Below the pieces are notes generated by a model that had not been told where the DNA came from, did not search any database, and saw only the letters and a list, made by a program, of their open reading frames with translations. Of a DNA stretch of 64,000 nt, positions 47,201 through 58,688 are shown piece by piece (position 1 is the first letter of the stretch; every line of letters begins with the position of its first letter). The position numbers and the translations under genes were made by a program. The DNA lies in NCBI RefSeq assembly GCF_043641665.1, contig NC_092183.1, positions 20,687,001-20,751,000 of the forward strand. The letters are read 5' to 3'. This stretch comes from Enoplosus armatus. Taxonomy: Eukaryota; Chordata; Actinopteri; Centrarchiformes; Enoplosidae.

Positions 47201-50200
47201 AAACTAGGAGCTGCTATGGTTCTGTTGTGGAGGGCGGCTGTGCTCGTTCCTCTGATTAATCCACCCTGGTTCTGCATGTCTTGTGTCTTTTTCACCCTTT
47301 AACTAACTGATGCAGAGTATATTGTTTTACTGTTAAAATGTCAGACATTTCAGCAAACGTTTTAATGCTGTCTTTGATGAAGTATCTGTTCTTCCTTTCC
47401 ATTGAAGGTGGAGATGTGGTGAAGATTGCCCAGCTGGCCAACATAGCAGGCAGTCAGAATCGTATCTCCCAACCAGAGACTCCTGTCACTCTGCAGTTTC
47501 AGGGTAACAAGTTCACTTTGTCCCCCAGTCAGCTCCGCCAGCTCACGACTGGACAGCCCTTGCAGCTCCAAGGTACACTCGGTAATGTACATCCCATTGT
47601 CACACTTTTTCTAAAACATAATTCTCTTCATTCCTTCCTTCCTTTTAGATCTTTATATCAAATTATGGAAGCTTATTGTACTTGTCTGCAGTCCTCAAGG
47701 CGTGTCACCCTCCTCTCTCAGCTGTCAGTAAAGGCTTAAAGCCAATAAAGTCCTTATGGAATTATCTTGAATACAGTTAAAGATAAACATTTCGTCTTAA
47801 AGTCCAACTTAAATTAAATAGCATTTTCTATACACTATAGCTATATATCTGCTCTGTAAATACCTTGTCCTGTGTTCTCATTTGAAGAAAGAATCAGAAA
47901 CTCTATGATATAGGTAGTATAGTGGGTCTTAAATGCCATTCTAGCTAGTGTAGGGTTTTGAGAAGGCGCCTCTAATATTGGTTGCTTAATATGTGTCATG
48001 GATTTAGGCAACATCCTGCAGATTGTGTCAGCTCCAGGGCAGCAGATCATCAGGCCCCAGGGATCCATGGTAATGCAAACAATGCCACAAGCTGTTCCTG
48101 CCTCCAACGCATCCGCTACACCTGGCACACCTCATCCTGCCCTGTCAACAGCCCAACAAGGTGACTCATTCACACTGAAGATACTGCATCTCTTATTCAG
48201 TTATTTAGTAACATTATCCAGTTCCAATATATTATAATGCTGACAGTTAATACATTTTTGTGGGACATAAAATGCTACGTTGTTCCCACAGTTACACCTC
48301 TTTTGCTTTTGCCATAGCTTTAACTCTGGTGTTCGCAATAGCACTCATTTGAAATTTATAATTGATAGAATTCATTCTTCTATTCACATTGAACATTTCT
48401 TTTTAAGCTTTGGGTGTGACTGCGAATGCTACATCAGCCCCCACCAAGCTCACTACTGCAGCTCATGCTGTTTCTCAGGTCAGTGCGTTGCTTTCATCCG
48501 GAGTCATGTTTATAATGCCCAGTTTCACTTTTTTAATAATCTGAAGTCAAATCATTTTACAGCATGCAGACTACATTTTGGAATAAAAATGAATAATTGT
48601 GGTTGTGTGTACAATATCTCACTGTGATGTTCAGGAGTCTTCAGAAGAAAAGACTCAGCAGCTGAAGGAGCGTTTGAGCCGCCTTTTTCAAGCAAATGAG
48701 CACCGCTGTAGCCGCAGAGTGTTGTATGGGTCAGACCTGCTGCAGGCATGCACTTTGAGCTCAGAGCCTGGTCACTCTGCCCTGACTGCTGGAGGCTGGA
48801 GGTGGGTGGGCAGAGAGAGCTGCCTCAGGGCCCAGAGAACCTGCGTGGCTACTGCCTCAACACTGCAGTCCACTCTGCTCTCTGTGGAGGACCGCCTGGA
48901 GGCTGCCAACAGCCTTATCAAGAGGTACTTCAGCTTAGTAGGCCATTAAAGCCGCCTTTATTCTATACTGCACATGTTGTTCGAAACCATCATGAAATAC
49001 CTTTTAAATCCCTTGACATGTTGTCAGAACATTGCACTGCTTTGGTTCGGTAAAACAAATTTTCTTTATGCAGTATTAGAATTAGCACTATCTCTTCCAC
49101 CATCTTGTAAAAGAGATGAAAAAGTATCACAATGCAATTCCATATGTTTCATTTCTTAATGCAAATAATGGCTATCTCATGTACATATGTTAACCCATCA
49201 GTTTTGACTACTATTGTCATCTTTTAGGCTGGTGTGTGTGGTGCCTCCAGCTATAGCCCCACCTCCTCACCTGTATGCAGCCAAACCCCCGGTTCCTTAC
49301 AGCCTTCAGCAGAAGTCCCTTCACCGTCAACTACAGGAGGCCTCTGTCCCCCACAGTGCTGACATCCACCACTTGGTATCCAGGCGTCTATTCCGTTTTC
49401 CTGACCTGCAGCTAATGCAGATGGACTCAGGTTAGCCTAGCAACCTTTTTGATAATTTTTTACATGCAGCAAAATGAAACTTTTACAGCTTTCAAGAATA
49501 ACTACAACATAACTAACTAAAAACTAATATGTATTGCATGTAAGACAAACACCACTGTAACCCCTCTGCTACACAGGTTGAATAACTCATCCCACATTTG
49601 TGCTCAGTATACTTTTCTTCTGCCAGAGAAGAATAGCCTCTCCATACACAACCATCTCTTGGACTCAGTAAATGCAGTGCCATCCGTACGCTATATTTAA
49701 AAGAAGCAGTGCTGACATCATCTGTCTGCCCTCCACTTGTCCCTGTTAAAGGGTTTTTTGGAGGGAGTTTTCCCGTATCTGAGTCAATGGTCTAAGGCTA
49801 GAGGGTGTCCCTTGAGGCTATAAATACAAATTGACTAGACTTGACAGGGCAGTTCCATGTAAATATTGTAAAAACTACTGGGGTTACAGAGAAAAATGCA
49901 CCTGTTAATTTGCACACATTATACTCAGACATAGTTATGGTTACTATAAAACTAAAATGAGCCTCTCTGCAGCTGAGATTAACATTGATGGAACACCACA
50001 AACATCTGACCATGCCAAGAATAATAACTCTTGATATTTTTCTTTTCCAAAGGTAAACTGGAAGCTCTCGCCATTCTGCTGCAGAAGCTTAGGACAGACA
50101 GCCGTCGTGTCCTCATCTTTACTCAGATGGTGAAGATGCTAGACATCCTGGAGGCCTTCCTGGATCACAGGCAGCTCTCTTATGTGCGGGTTGATGAAAG

Positions 50201-53200
50201 CTTCACTCCTGATGAACGACAGGTAAAATCACCGCCAGTTAAATTGGTTCTGAAAAGCCATACTTATAAGAAACGTCCTCCTAGTAACACTGTTTATCCT
50301 TTGTGTTGCGTATGTGCTGGTCAACTGTTTGCACCAGCAGTCATATGAGACCCAAGAATGGGTAACTTTATGCAACAACCCTGTTGCATCAAGGGCCCTG
50401 TCAGACTTAAGTTTGTCAAGTCAGCATTAAACTTTTAAACCACTGTTATCCAACATGGACAGGTACATTCACCAGTCGACTTCAGAAATTTGTTTTTACC
50501 CTTCCATTGACATTCATACCTTTTGTGTGCCTCCCTGTCTAACACCAGGACCTCCCAGTTTTCTGTGCACAGTTCTGGCTCAACAAGGGAACAAACTGTG
50601 TTGCTCTCTTCCCTCCCTTCTGGATTCTGTTCCTTCTGGGGCCTTAAGAGATGCAGACATTAGTGAAGATCACATTCTGGGCTCATGGGTTTAAGTTATT
50701 TTCTATTTGCTGCTGCACACTTTTTCAAAGTGTAGAATGTTTCTACCCTGCCTGTCAATTTGAAATCTTAAATGTTTTTGTCCTGATTTTGTCTAACTGG
50801 TGGTATATCATGGGATCCCTCTTGTTTCTGGGTCAGTTAATTAGATCTGGTGTTGCTGTAAGGAACTAAAGATGCAGACAACTAATTGGCCGCAGCAGTC
50901 ACCTCAAAATGGATATTAAAGATAAGATTAAACTTTAATGACCCTGTGGGGAAATTAAATGAATAAGGATGTAATGTGAATAAGGTTTACTACAAACCAC
51001 TAAGATAAGCAAAGAAAATATATGAAATAAGTGACATTTTAAAAGAAAACCTGTGTTGTTCTTAGACTTTGTCCCAGTCTGTTCACATGCTTGCCACTGT
51101 GTCCCTGCAGGAGAATATGAAGAAGTTTAACAGGAACAGGAAGGTGTTCTGCAGCATCCTGACCAACCGCTGCTGCTCTGCAGTTGGGACTGTGTTTGAT
51201 GCGGACACTATCATCTTCTATGACACAGACCTCAATCCCAGCATGGACGCCCGTACCCAGGAGTGGTGTGACAAAATAGGACGTTCCAAGGATATACACA
51301 TATACAGGTGATATTATCACTACAGATAAAACTGTTTTAGTTCATCTTGTATTTTGTGTTCCTTAATGCATCACTGGTAAAACTCTAGATCTAACTAACT
51401 GAAGGACTTCGGTGCTACCTCTGTTTTTTTTTTGTGTATTGCCCAGGTTGGAGAGTGGGAACTCCATTGAAGAGAAGCTGCTGAAGAACGGCACCAAGGA
51501 CCTGATCAGAGAGGTGGCTGCCCAGGGTACTGACTACACCTTGGCTTTCCTCACACAAGTAAGTTGAACTCTCAAACACTATTCTTTTTAATTGCTTAAT
51601 GCTACATTTAACTATGAAAGCCTTTTGTGCATGAATCAGTAAAGTTGTAACCAAGACCCATTACTGTACTTTAATTCCACCTATAGTAACTGACCTGATA
51701 TTGTGTGTTTGTGTAGCGGACAATCCAGGATCTGTTTGAGGTGGAGGCAGGCTCAGGGGAGAAGGTGGAGGAGTTTGTGGTTCTTCACCAGGAGCCTTCG
51801 GCCTCTGAAGCCATCTCTCCCAGAGTGGCTAGACCCTACATCCAGGCTCTCAACAGCATAAACCTGGATGCCCTGTCAAAGGAGGAAGAGCAGGAGCAGC
51901 AGCAACAGCAGCAGCAGCAGCAGGAGGAGGAAGAAGAGTTAGCAGGCAAAGAGTCAACAGAGGATGACCAGGAGTCAGAGAGCCAAGCTAAAGAAGAGCC
52001 TGCTCAGAAAGAGGAGCTGAATGCAGTCATGGAGCAGGTAGATTCACGTTTTTTAATATACAGTTTGGAAGCAGAAAGTAACAAATACAAGCAATAAGTT
52101 AGAAGAAAATTAAATGCTGTTTTTTGGGGGGTCCTGCTGAGTTTATATTTGCGTTTACAGCTCACACCAATCGAAAGGTATGCCCTGCATTACCTGGAGT
52201 ACCTCCACATCAGTGACGATGAAACTGCCCTCAAGGTAATTTAAACTGTTATGTAACAAGTAACAAATTTCATCGATTTGAGGTATATATTTACAGATTT
52301 ACTGTAGTATAGATGTGGAAATCAGTCCAATAGTCGACGAATCATTTCTGCTCTGCTATGTTGGCACTTCAGTGTTCTCTTTGTCCTTTGATAAAGTTGA
52401 CATGTTAAGTGTTCATTTTCCTCAGGAGCGGTTGGAGTGCTCTAAGAGAGGCTGGGAGCTGCAGCAGCTACAGAAGCTGAAGGAGGAGGAGGAGCAGCAA
52501 CAAATGATGGAGGGAGATGAAGATCTCTTCACCTACACCAGAGAGGATGCCTACAACATGGTGGGTGGCCATTATGAGCTTTGCTAATCAAACAAGAAGT
52601 GGTGTGTAGATTGTGTTGCACTGTTGTTGACATGAACCTTTTCTCTGCGTTTCAACAGGAGTATGTATTTGATGCAGAGGACGGCCATACAGAAATCATG
52701 CCGGTAAGACACCAAATGTGATGTTATTCCTGGAAAAAAATGTAATTATGTTATAATATTTTGCATGGTATTTAATAATAGTCCGTTTTTTAGGATCAGT
52801 AACTATTTATCTTGACTTCATCTGTAAATTTTTACTCAAATCCTTGTATTACCTGTGGGATTGTGTAGATTTGGATCTTTTCTTTATTACATTTATTTGT
52901 TTTGAGTTCCTAAAGTCCCGCTCTGTCTTCTGGCTATGTTCTGACTTGTGATTGTCCAACACAGCTTTGGACTCCACCCACACCACCACAGGATGACAAC
53001 GACATTTACATCGACTCTGTGATGATGCTGATGTATGACACCACACCCATGCCAGAGTCCAAGCTGCCACCTATCTACGTCCGCAAGGAGCACAAGAGAC
53101 TCAAGATGGATCCCTCAGGTGAGAGGAGATCTGTGATTGCATATTTAGTTACATATAGATCTGCTGTATTGAGAATATTTATTTTGATCTAAAAAGGTTT

Positions 53201-56200
53201 TTTTTTTCTGCTTTCAGACCAGAAATTGTTCTAAATCCTGGAGTTTTAAAACACATTTTAATAATAGATACATGCCGAAGAGTCTTTGCAGGTATGTTTA
53301 GTTTCCCTGTCTTTACTCGGGTGTGTTTGTCCAGCAGCAGCCAGAAAGAAGAAGAAGGGCCATGGGGAGACGGTCATTCCTCCACGCTCTCTTTTCGAAA
53401 AGGCCAGCATGCTGAAAGTTCGCCGCGAGGGCAAAGACCAGAAAAAGAACTTCTCCCTCAAGCAGCAGGCACCTTTTGCCAAGCCCCTACCGTCGCTGGT
53501 TAAACCTGCCATGGAGGCCGGCCAGGACAACCCAGAGTGGCTCATCAGTGAGGACTGGGCTCTGCTTCAGGTACTGGCTCCACTAACAGCTCCCACGATG
53601 AGCTTTCTCTCCAAGCTACGTTGATGGAAATGAATAAATCTTGAATCTTGAATCACTTAATGCAACAAGTTATATGATATGTACATTCAGTGTCCAAATA
53701 TCATTGCTGTGTGTCTGACAGGCTGTAAAGCAGCTGCTGGAGTTGCCTCTGAACCTGACAATCGTGTCTCCCGCCCACACTCCTAACTGGGATTTGGTGA
53801 GCGATGTGGTGAACTCCTGCAGCCGCATCTACCGCTCACCCAAACAGTGTCGCAACCGCTACGAGAATGTCATCATTCCCAGGGAAGAGGGCAAGGTAAT
53901 GGACACAGAGTCACCCCACTCTTCTGTAAAACTGCTTTACTCACCTTGTATTTGTTTGTCTAAACTACGTCTCTTAACTTGTTTCAGTTGGTGTATGAGG
54001 CAAACCCCAAGAAGAAGACCAAGAGCATATACAAGGTACTATATCCTGGTCTTTGTATTTGATAAATGTGTCTTTGCTGTTGAATTCCTAGCTTCACTTT
54101 TGTTCTGTTTTTTTCATTGTGTGTATGTACACGCTCAGTCTAAGAACAGCCGGCCTCTAAGGACTTGCCAGATCTACACACAGGATGACAACGCCACTCA
54201 CATTCAGCTCTACAACAGCCGCTTTGAACTCATGAAGATCATTGCCAGCAAGAGGAGCCCACCAATCAAACCACTGTAAGCACTGGTGATTAAGAATGAA
54301 CGTGTTAGTATCATCAACACCAAAACTGAAAAAAATGCACATCCTAAAAGTGTAAACAGTCACGCATAACAACGATTGAGTTATTGAGTATGATGTGATC
54401 TTTGGTTGATCCTGCGTGAATCATTGTTGTGTTATTGCAAGGCAGTAGCATGGGCCAAAGTCTGACTGATGGAAACCAAGAAACCCTCTACATTTTAAGC
54501 AGTTATTTTCTATCTTAACCAAAAAATGAAATCAGGTTCAGATGGGATATGTCCTTTTTAAATGTACTAATTTAATTTATACTACTCACAGGCTCGGCAT
54601 GAATCCCTTCCAGAAGAATCCCAAACACGCCTCAGTCTTGGCAGAAAGGTGTGTTGCCATTTTTTTGTAGCATTGACATCTACACCTTTAATCTAGAAAT
54701 AAAAACAAAAGTATAACATTGTTTTGTTTTCTTCAGTGGAATCAGCTACGACAAGCCCCTACCTCCCATTCAGGTGGCATCTCAACGTGCTGAAAGGATT
54801 GCCAAGGAGAAAAAGGTGATCTGTCTGCAAAAGTTAAACAGCAAGACTAAAATATTAAAAACATATTGTCTTTACCCTGGTGTTCCTCAGGGTCAGTAGC
54901 AGCGTGAATCAGGAGCACCTGCTTTGCGTTTTATCCAGCCAGATCAAAGTAGAGCTTGTTTTTCATCTTTACTGACATGTTTGCATTTGTGTTTGATTTT
55001 GTGCATTGTGTGTGTGTGTGTGTTTGCAGGCCCTTGCAGAGCAGCAGAAGGCTCAGCAATTGGCCCAGCAGCAGCAGACTGGAGCTCCCCAGGCCCAGGC
55101 TGCACCCGGCCAGGCACAGGCCCCTGCTGCTGGCCAGGCTCAGGCTCAGGTCCCTCAGGCTGCAGCAGTGGGTGGAGCCGCTGCTGTGCCTAATGCAGCT
55201 GTTCTGGTGAGAATCAAAACATCCTCCATCAATGTGCTGCTACGTATAGTGGGATCCAAAACACGCCACTTTACCCAGTGAAGGCTCTTACACACAACGT
55301 TTCATGTTTTTCAGGCTGGAGCCATAAAAAATGCCACTGTGGGCACAACCATCCAGGCTGGTACGTTGACACACACATATGGTTCACATTACGGGGCGGT
55401 TGGTGTTCATGTAGTTCATTCATTTCTCTTTGTTTCTTCCAGCCACTGTAGGGGGGAATGTGATTGTGAACACAGTAGCTGGAGTTTCTCCAAGTCCCTT
55501 CCAGGCTAACAAACGCCTGGCATCTCCAGTCATACCAGGCACCCTGTCTGTGAGTCATTCATTTATCACTGCTGCTCTGGCTTAACTCAGCCACCTACTG
55601 ACTAACAAGAATTCATGACGCAGATAGCCTTTGGATTGGCATGAAGCAGAATGCACACCCACTACACCCTGTAGACAGAATGATCATTACAAGTGTTGGA
55701 GCTTTTACTGACGATGTTGTTGTTTTTCCAGCCTGCTGGTGCAGCTGGAGCCCAGGTTGTCCACGCACAACAGAGGGCCGTTACGGCTGCTGCTGCCCCT
55801 GCCGAAGTGGTCGCCATAGCTCCGGGTCAGGGTGTACGAGCCGTTAACCCAGTGACAGCGTCTGCAGTAGTTTCTACCACTCTGAGCCCAGTGCAGTCAC
55901 AGACTCGCCCTCTGGTCACTCAGGTCACACCAGGTACTTAACTGGACACAGGCTTTTCTCCGATAAGTAGCCGTCACTGTTTTACAGATCTGACATATCT
56001 ACCATCCTCCATCCAGCCACAGGTATGCAGTTGCCACAAGGAAAGCCTCTCACCCCAGCCCATCTGCAGATGCTCCGACAGCAACAGCTGCAGCAGCACC
56101 AACAGCAGCAGCAACAGCAGGCTGCTTCCCCACAGATCAAAGCTGTAGGCAAACCCCAGGTACACCACCAGCATCTTTACACAATAGCTGCTCAAAATAC

Positions 56201-58688
56201 AAAGGAATGGCTCACTGCTCGTCTTTGTTGGATAAATTTGACATATTAGCAACTGTAACCGAGAATAACTGAGGTAGTATGATTGCAGTGATGGTAGTAT
56301 TTTAGATGTAAATGTGCATAGTTAACTTATCTTTAACTGATAATCTGTGTGTTTACAGGAGCTGTTAAAGATGCACAAGCATAAGTTGCAGCTGCAGCAG
56401 CAACAGCAGCAGCAGCAGGTAGCTGCAGCAGTTGCAGCAGCAGCAGCCCAGGGCCAACAGGCTACAGGGGCCCAGCAGGCCACCCAGGTGCAGCCTGCAC
56501 AGGCCCAAGCCAATCCCCAGCTAGCAGCTGTGGCAGCACCCAGACCTGGAGCCGTGCTGACCGGCACCACTGTGGCCAACCTGCAGGTGACCAGACTGGT
56601 AAGACTGTAGAAAGGATCATTTGATTATTAAAAGAAAATACAGAATTTGCAGCACTTAGAAGAAGTTGTGGAAGTCATTGAGAGCCCTTGCAGTATAGGC
56701 CTTCACCAAATGAAACAAAAGACGAGATAATGATTAACAATCTGCCTGCAGAAATAAATCTTAACTTGTTGTATCAGAGGAAATGAGTAAGTGGTGACTG
56801 ATGTTGTGTATTTTTGTGTATTGTTGTCCTGTTCTTTCCTCTGTTCATGACAGCGGTTGATGTTGTGGCAGTATTAATACTGGTTGTGTTTCTTTTCACA
56901 GACTCGAGTTCCCACTCAGGGCCAGATTCAGGCCCAGACAGGACAGACGGCCCAGGTGACCCTCACCAAGCCTCCTGTGGTCTCTGTGCCAGCTGTGGTC
57001 TCTTCAGCTGGTGTCACTACACTGCCAGTCACTGTAGCAGGCATTAGTGTGGCTATTGGTCAGGCCCAGAAAACAGGTGAAGTCTTATTGGATCTCTTTG
57101 ACAGTGAACATTTTCATGACTTTGACTTGATCGTTGCCCCTCATGTCTCATCCTTTTTGTGACATGCTTTTATTGCTGCTGTTTTCTCAAACGTCTGAAA
57201 TGTCCTAAAGTTCCAATATGTTGTTCTTTCTCCCCCTCTGTCAGGTGGGCCTGTGCTGACGCCGTCCTTCCCCCCGATGCAGGTCCAGCAGCTGCTTCAG
57301 ATGAAGAAGCAGCAGCAGCAGCAGGCGGCAGCAGTGCAGGCAGCAGCCGCAGCCCAGCAGAAAGCAGGGCAGCCGCAGCAAGGACAGGCCACTGTACAGC
57401 AGAAGGTAAACACACCACACCAACAGACCCTGGATTTTCACCCGTGATCGTTTATTAGGAGGCTGTTGTCCACTACAGAAGCAAGAAATGCAGGAAATAC
57501 AAGACATTTTTATACATGCACGTTCAGTATTGCTTACCACTGTGGTAGTGGAGTTACTATATTAACTGTAGTTTTGTTATTTGCCTTAGATTGGCACCCA
57601 GCAGGTGACAGTGCAGGCAGCCCAGCCAGCCCAGCAGCAGCAGAAGGTGACCTACGCTGCCACCACCCAACTCCAACCAGGAATCAAGACCCAGTTCTTC
57701 ACATCCATCACCCCGGCTCAGAAACCCACCGGAGCCCAACAAATCCAGGTACGTCATCAGTGGCAGTCACTACTGCAAAATACATATTTGCAGATAAACT
57801 TTGGGCTTGTGTGTTGAAATGAGATTTTCTTGTTTACTTCTCTTATCAGATGTCTAAGCTCCCACAAATAGTGCAGCAGCAACCCACCACCAATATTCAA
57901 CAAATCGTGTCTTCTCAGCAGGTAAGGCTTTTAGGCTGAACATTGCTCCTAAAGATAACTTCTGTTTGGCTGACTACTTGAACGCGTGGTTAACTCTGTT
58001 CCTAAGCTGTATCACAGACATTTTTACCTCCTTAGAAGCCTCACATCCTCAGGGAGAGCCTTTATAGGCCAGGCTTAAGATTAAACGTCACTGTGGGCTT
58101 TTGGCTATGGAAAGTGTGCTAAGAATTAGCGTTTTAATTCATCACTTTCACCACATGCCTTTATGTCACATTTGCTGATTTTATCTTTTTATAGTCTGTT
58201 GGTAATGTCTTTATCAGTGCTAACACTATGACAGATACTTCATTTTCAAGTTTTTTATGATTCATCAAGGGCTTTGTAAGCTCTTTGTAAAAGCCCCATA
58301 AAGCTTCTAAATGCAGTGGAATGGATCACATCAGGACAAAGGTTTTGTTTGTGTGGTTCCTCTTCAGATCCAGGCGCAGCCTCAGACTGTGACTCTGACC
58401 CAGACAGCCACGTCTGCTCCTGCTCAGGTGCAGATGATTCCCGCTGGGACGGCGACAGCCCAGGTTGTCCAGCAGAAGATCATCCAGCAGCAGGTGGTTA
58501 CTGCAGCCACCTCACCCCAGATCCAGACTCCTCCTCCCCACAGCCCCGCCCAGCAGCCTGCGGCACCTTCTGCCGCCGAGTCTCCAGTGCAGCAGCCCGC
58601 TCAGCCCCAACAGCCCACCAAGGGTCAAGCTCGCCAGGGTGGCATCAGGGCCAAAACTCCTGCCAAGCCCAGCGGGGGGAGCAGCTAG
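34242..58688 (+). CDS. ep400: E1A-binding protein p400, TIP60/NuA4 chromatin-remodelling ATPase
   Basis: Nuclear SWI2/SNF2-family ATPase of the TIP60/NuA4 complex, linked in mammals to H2A.Z and H3.3 deposition. The 53 coding exons give 3161 codons (human about 3160). The start MHHGSG at 34242 matches human MHHGTG. Domain order: Ser/Pro-rich N-terminus, HSA helix, acidic linker, ATPase lobe 1, long Ser/Thr/Ala-rich insertion, ATPase lobe 2, second acidic linker, SANT/Myb-like domain, and Gln/Ala-rich C-terminus ending [17 protein letters not shown] (TAG at 58686-58688). All junctions are GT-AG and keep frame. Exon coordinates are in the part-by-part entries. Residue numbers given there come from summing these exons. 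One exon has tandem donors (47572 or 47581). I chose 47572, which resembles the human junction. Confidence 0.96.
36367..37989 (+). other. ep400 intron 4 of the coding part
   Basis: 1.6 kb, T-rich on the + strand, with a GC-richer patch at about 37090-37270. No conserved exon was found. Open frames here lack known motifs. Confidence 0.5.
39149..39787 (+). other. ep400: ep400 HSA-domain exons 7-9
   Basis: Exons 39149-39334, 39477-39617 and 39709-39787, starting at about residue 776. The helicase-SANT-associated helix is shown by [32 protein letters not shown] and [17 protein letters not shown]. In this family the helix binds actin and actin-related proteins. Confidence 0.93.
39976..41215 (+). 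other. ep400: ep400 acidic linker exons 10-14
   Basis: Exons 39976-40013, 40104-40161, 40308-40397, 40804-40917 and 41028-41215. They encode a basic patch (TKKRKSSS) and acidic runs ([24 protein letters not shown]), then [13 protein letters not shown] and [19 protein letters not shown], which continue into the ATPase domain. Confidence 0.88.
41221..41270. repeat. (CA)n microsatellite beside an ep400 donor
   Basis: About 24 CA units that begin 6-8 nt past the donor of the exon ending at 41215. The intron is only 105 nt long. Confidence 0.95.
41321..43284 (+). other. ep400: ep400 ATPase lobe 1, exons 15-20
   Basis: Exons 41321-41498, 41611-41747, 41845-42014, 42299-42473, 42560-42696 and 43098-43284. 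The Walker A motif is D1111-E-T-G-L-G-K-T at 41432-41455; human has DEAGLGKT. Motif II reads D1214-E-V-Q at 41950-41961 where most SNF2 proteins have DEAH or DEGH; human EP400 has [24 protein letters not shown] and [10 protein letters not shown] are further SNF2 landmarks. Confidence 0.93.
43839..49430 (+). other. ep400: ep400 insertion between ATPase lobes, exons 21-28
   Basis: Exons 43839-44008, 44123-44310, 45229-45528, 47408-47572 (or 47581), 48008-48160, 48408-48478, 48635-48924 and 49228-49430. The insertion is Ser/Thr/Ala-rich with conserved islands: [64 protein letters not shown] and, close to lobe 2, [21 protein letters not shown] long insertion between the two lobes is typical of the INO80/SWR1 class. 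Confidence 0.9.
45529..47407 (+). other. ep400 intron within the ATPase insertion
   Basis: 1.9 kb of AT-rich DNA with no recognised exon, RNA gene or named repeat. Confidence 0.5.
49725..49850. repeat. High-copy teleost repeat, tail part
   Basis: CCTGTTAAAGGGTTTTTTGG, GTCTAAGGCTAGAGGGTGTC and AAATTGACTAGACTTGACAG, in this order, match a very common fish retroposon-like repeat that ends near a TTGAC(T)n stretch. It lies in the ep400 intron before lobe 2. Confidence 0.65.
50053..51558 (+). other. ep400: ep400 ATPase lobe 2, exons 29-31
   Basis: Exons 50053-50222, 51111-51307 and 51447-51558. Conserved blocks are [40 protein letters not shown] and [20 protein letters not shown]. The motif V position (51183-51206) reads VGTVFDAD, where human EP400 has GINLVEAD. 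Motif VI keeps the EP400-type EWCDKIGR. Confidence 0.92.
50915..50965. repeat. LINE/SINE-like tail fragment
   Basis: AAACTTTAATGACCCTGTGG followed by GGAAATTAAATG is a common fish retroposon 3' end. It is short and old. Confidence 0.5.
51717..53118 (+). other. ep400: ep400 post-ATPase linker, exons 32-36
   Basis: Exons 51717-52037, 52161-52235, 52426-52560, 52659-52703 and 52965-53118. They encode [16 protein letters not shown], then a Gln/Glu tract from a CAG-rich stretch at 51892-51930, then [55 protein letters not shown] and [16 protein letters not shown]. Confidence 0.9.
51892..51930 (+). repeat. CAG-rich tract coding Gln then Glu
   Basis: In-frame CAG/CAA and GAG/GAA codons in ep400 exon 32 give about ten Gln with few breaks, then Glu residues. 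I recall no such tract at this place in human EP400. Confidence 0.85.
53335..54035 (+). other. ep400: ep400 SANT/Myb-like domain, exons 37-39
   Basis: Exons 53335-53570, 53722-53895 and 53988-54035. A basic stretch ([10 protein letters not shown]) precedes [40 protein letters not shown] and [20 protein letters not shown]. This is nearly identical to human and is the best conserved part of the gene. The SANT fold probably covers about residues 2385-2455. In the TIP60 complex this part is reported to contact the acetyltransferase. Confidence 0.94.
53620..53665. repeat. Retroposon-like tail
   Basis: AATAAATCTTGAATCTTGAA then TCAC: a poly(A)-signal word followed by TTGAATC units, typical of fish LINE/SINE 3' ends. 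It lies in the ep400 intron 5' of 53722. Confidence 0.5.
54139..58688 (+). other. ep400: ep400 Gln/Ala-rich C-terminal exons 40-53
   Basis: Exons 54139-54275, 54592-54648, 54737-54815, 55030-55206, 55315-55360, 55443-55549, 55732-55933, 56017-56159, 56359-56598, 56902-57076, 57245-57405, 57590-57748, 57850-57921 and 58368-58688. After [20 protein letters not shown] and [20 protein letters not shown] the protein is low complexity. Islands shared with human are [50 protein letters not shown] and [20 protein letters not shown]. Short CAG/CAA runs code for Gln tracts, but none is as long as the human poly-Gln tract. Confidence 0.92.
55006..55024. repeat. (GT)n tract beside an ep400 acceptor
   Basis: About eight GT units followed by TTGCAG directly before the exon that starts at 55030. 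Confidence 0.93.

Noticed and set aside
32909..58367. SNORA49-type H/ACA snoRNA, which lies in an EP400 intron in human
   Set aside because: I scanned the longer introns by eye and found no convincing two-hairpin, H-box and ACA layout. A covariance-model search would be needed to exclude it.
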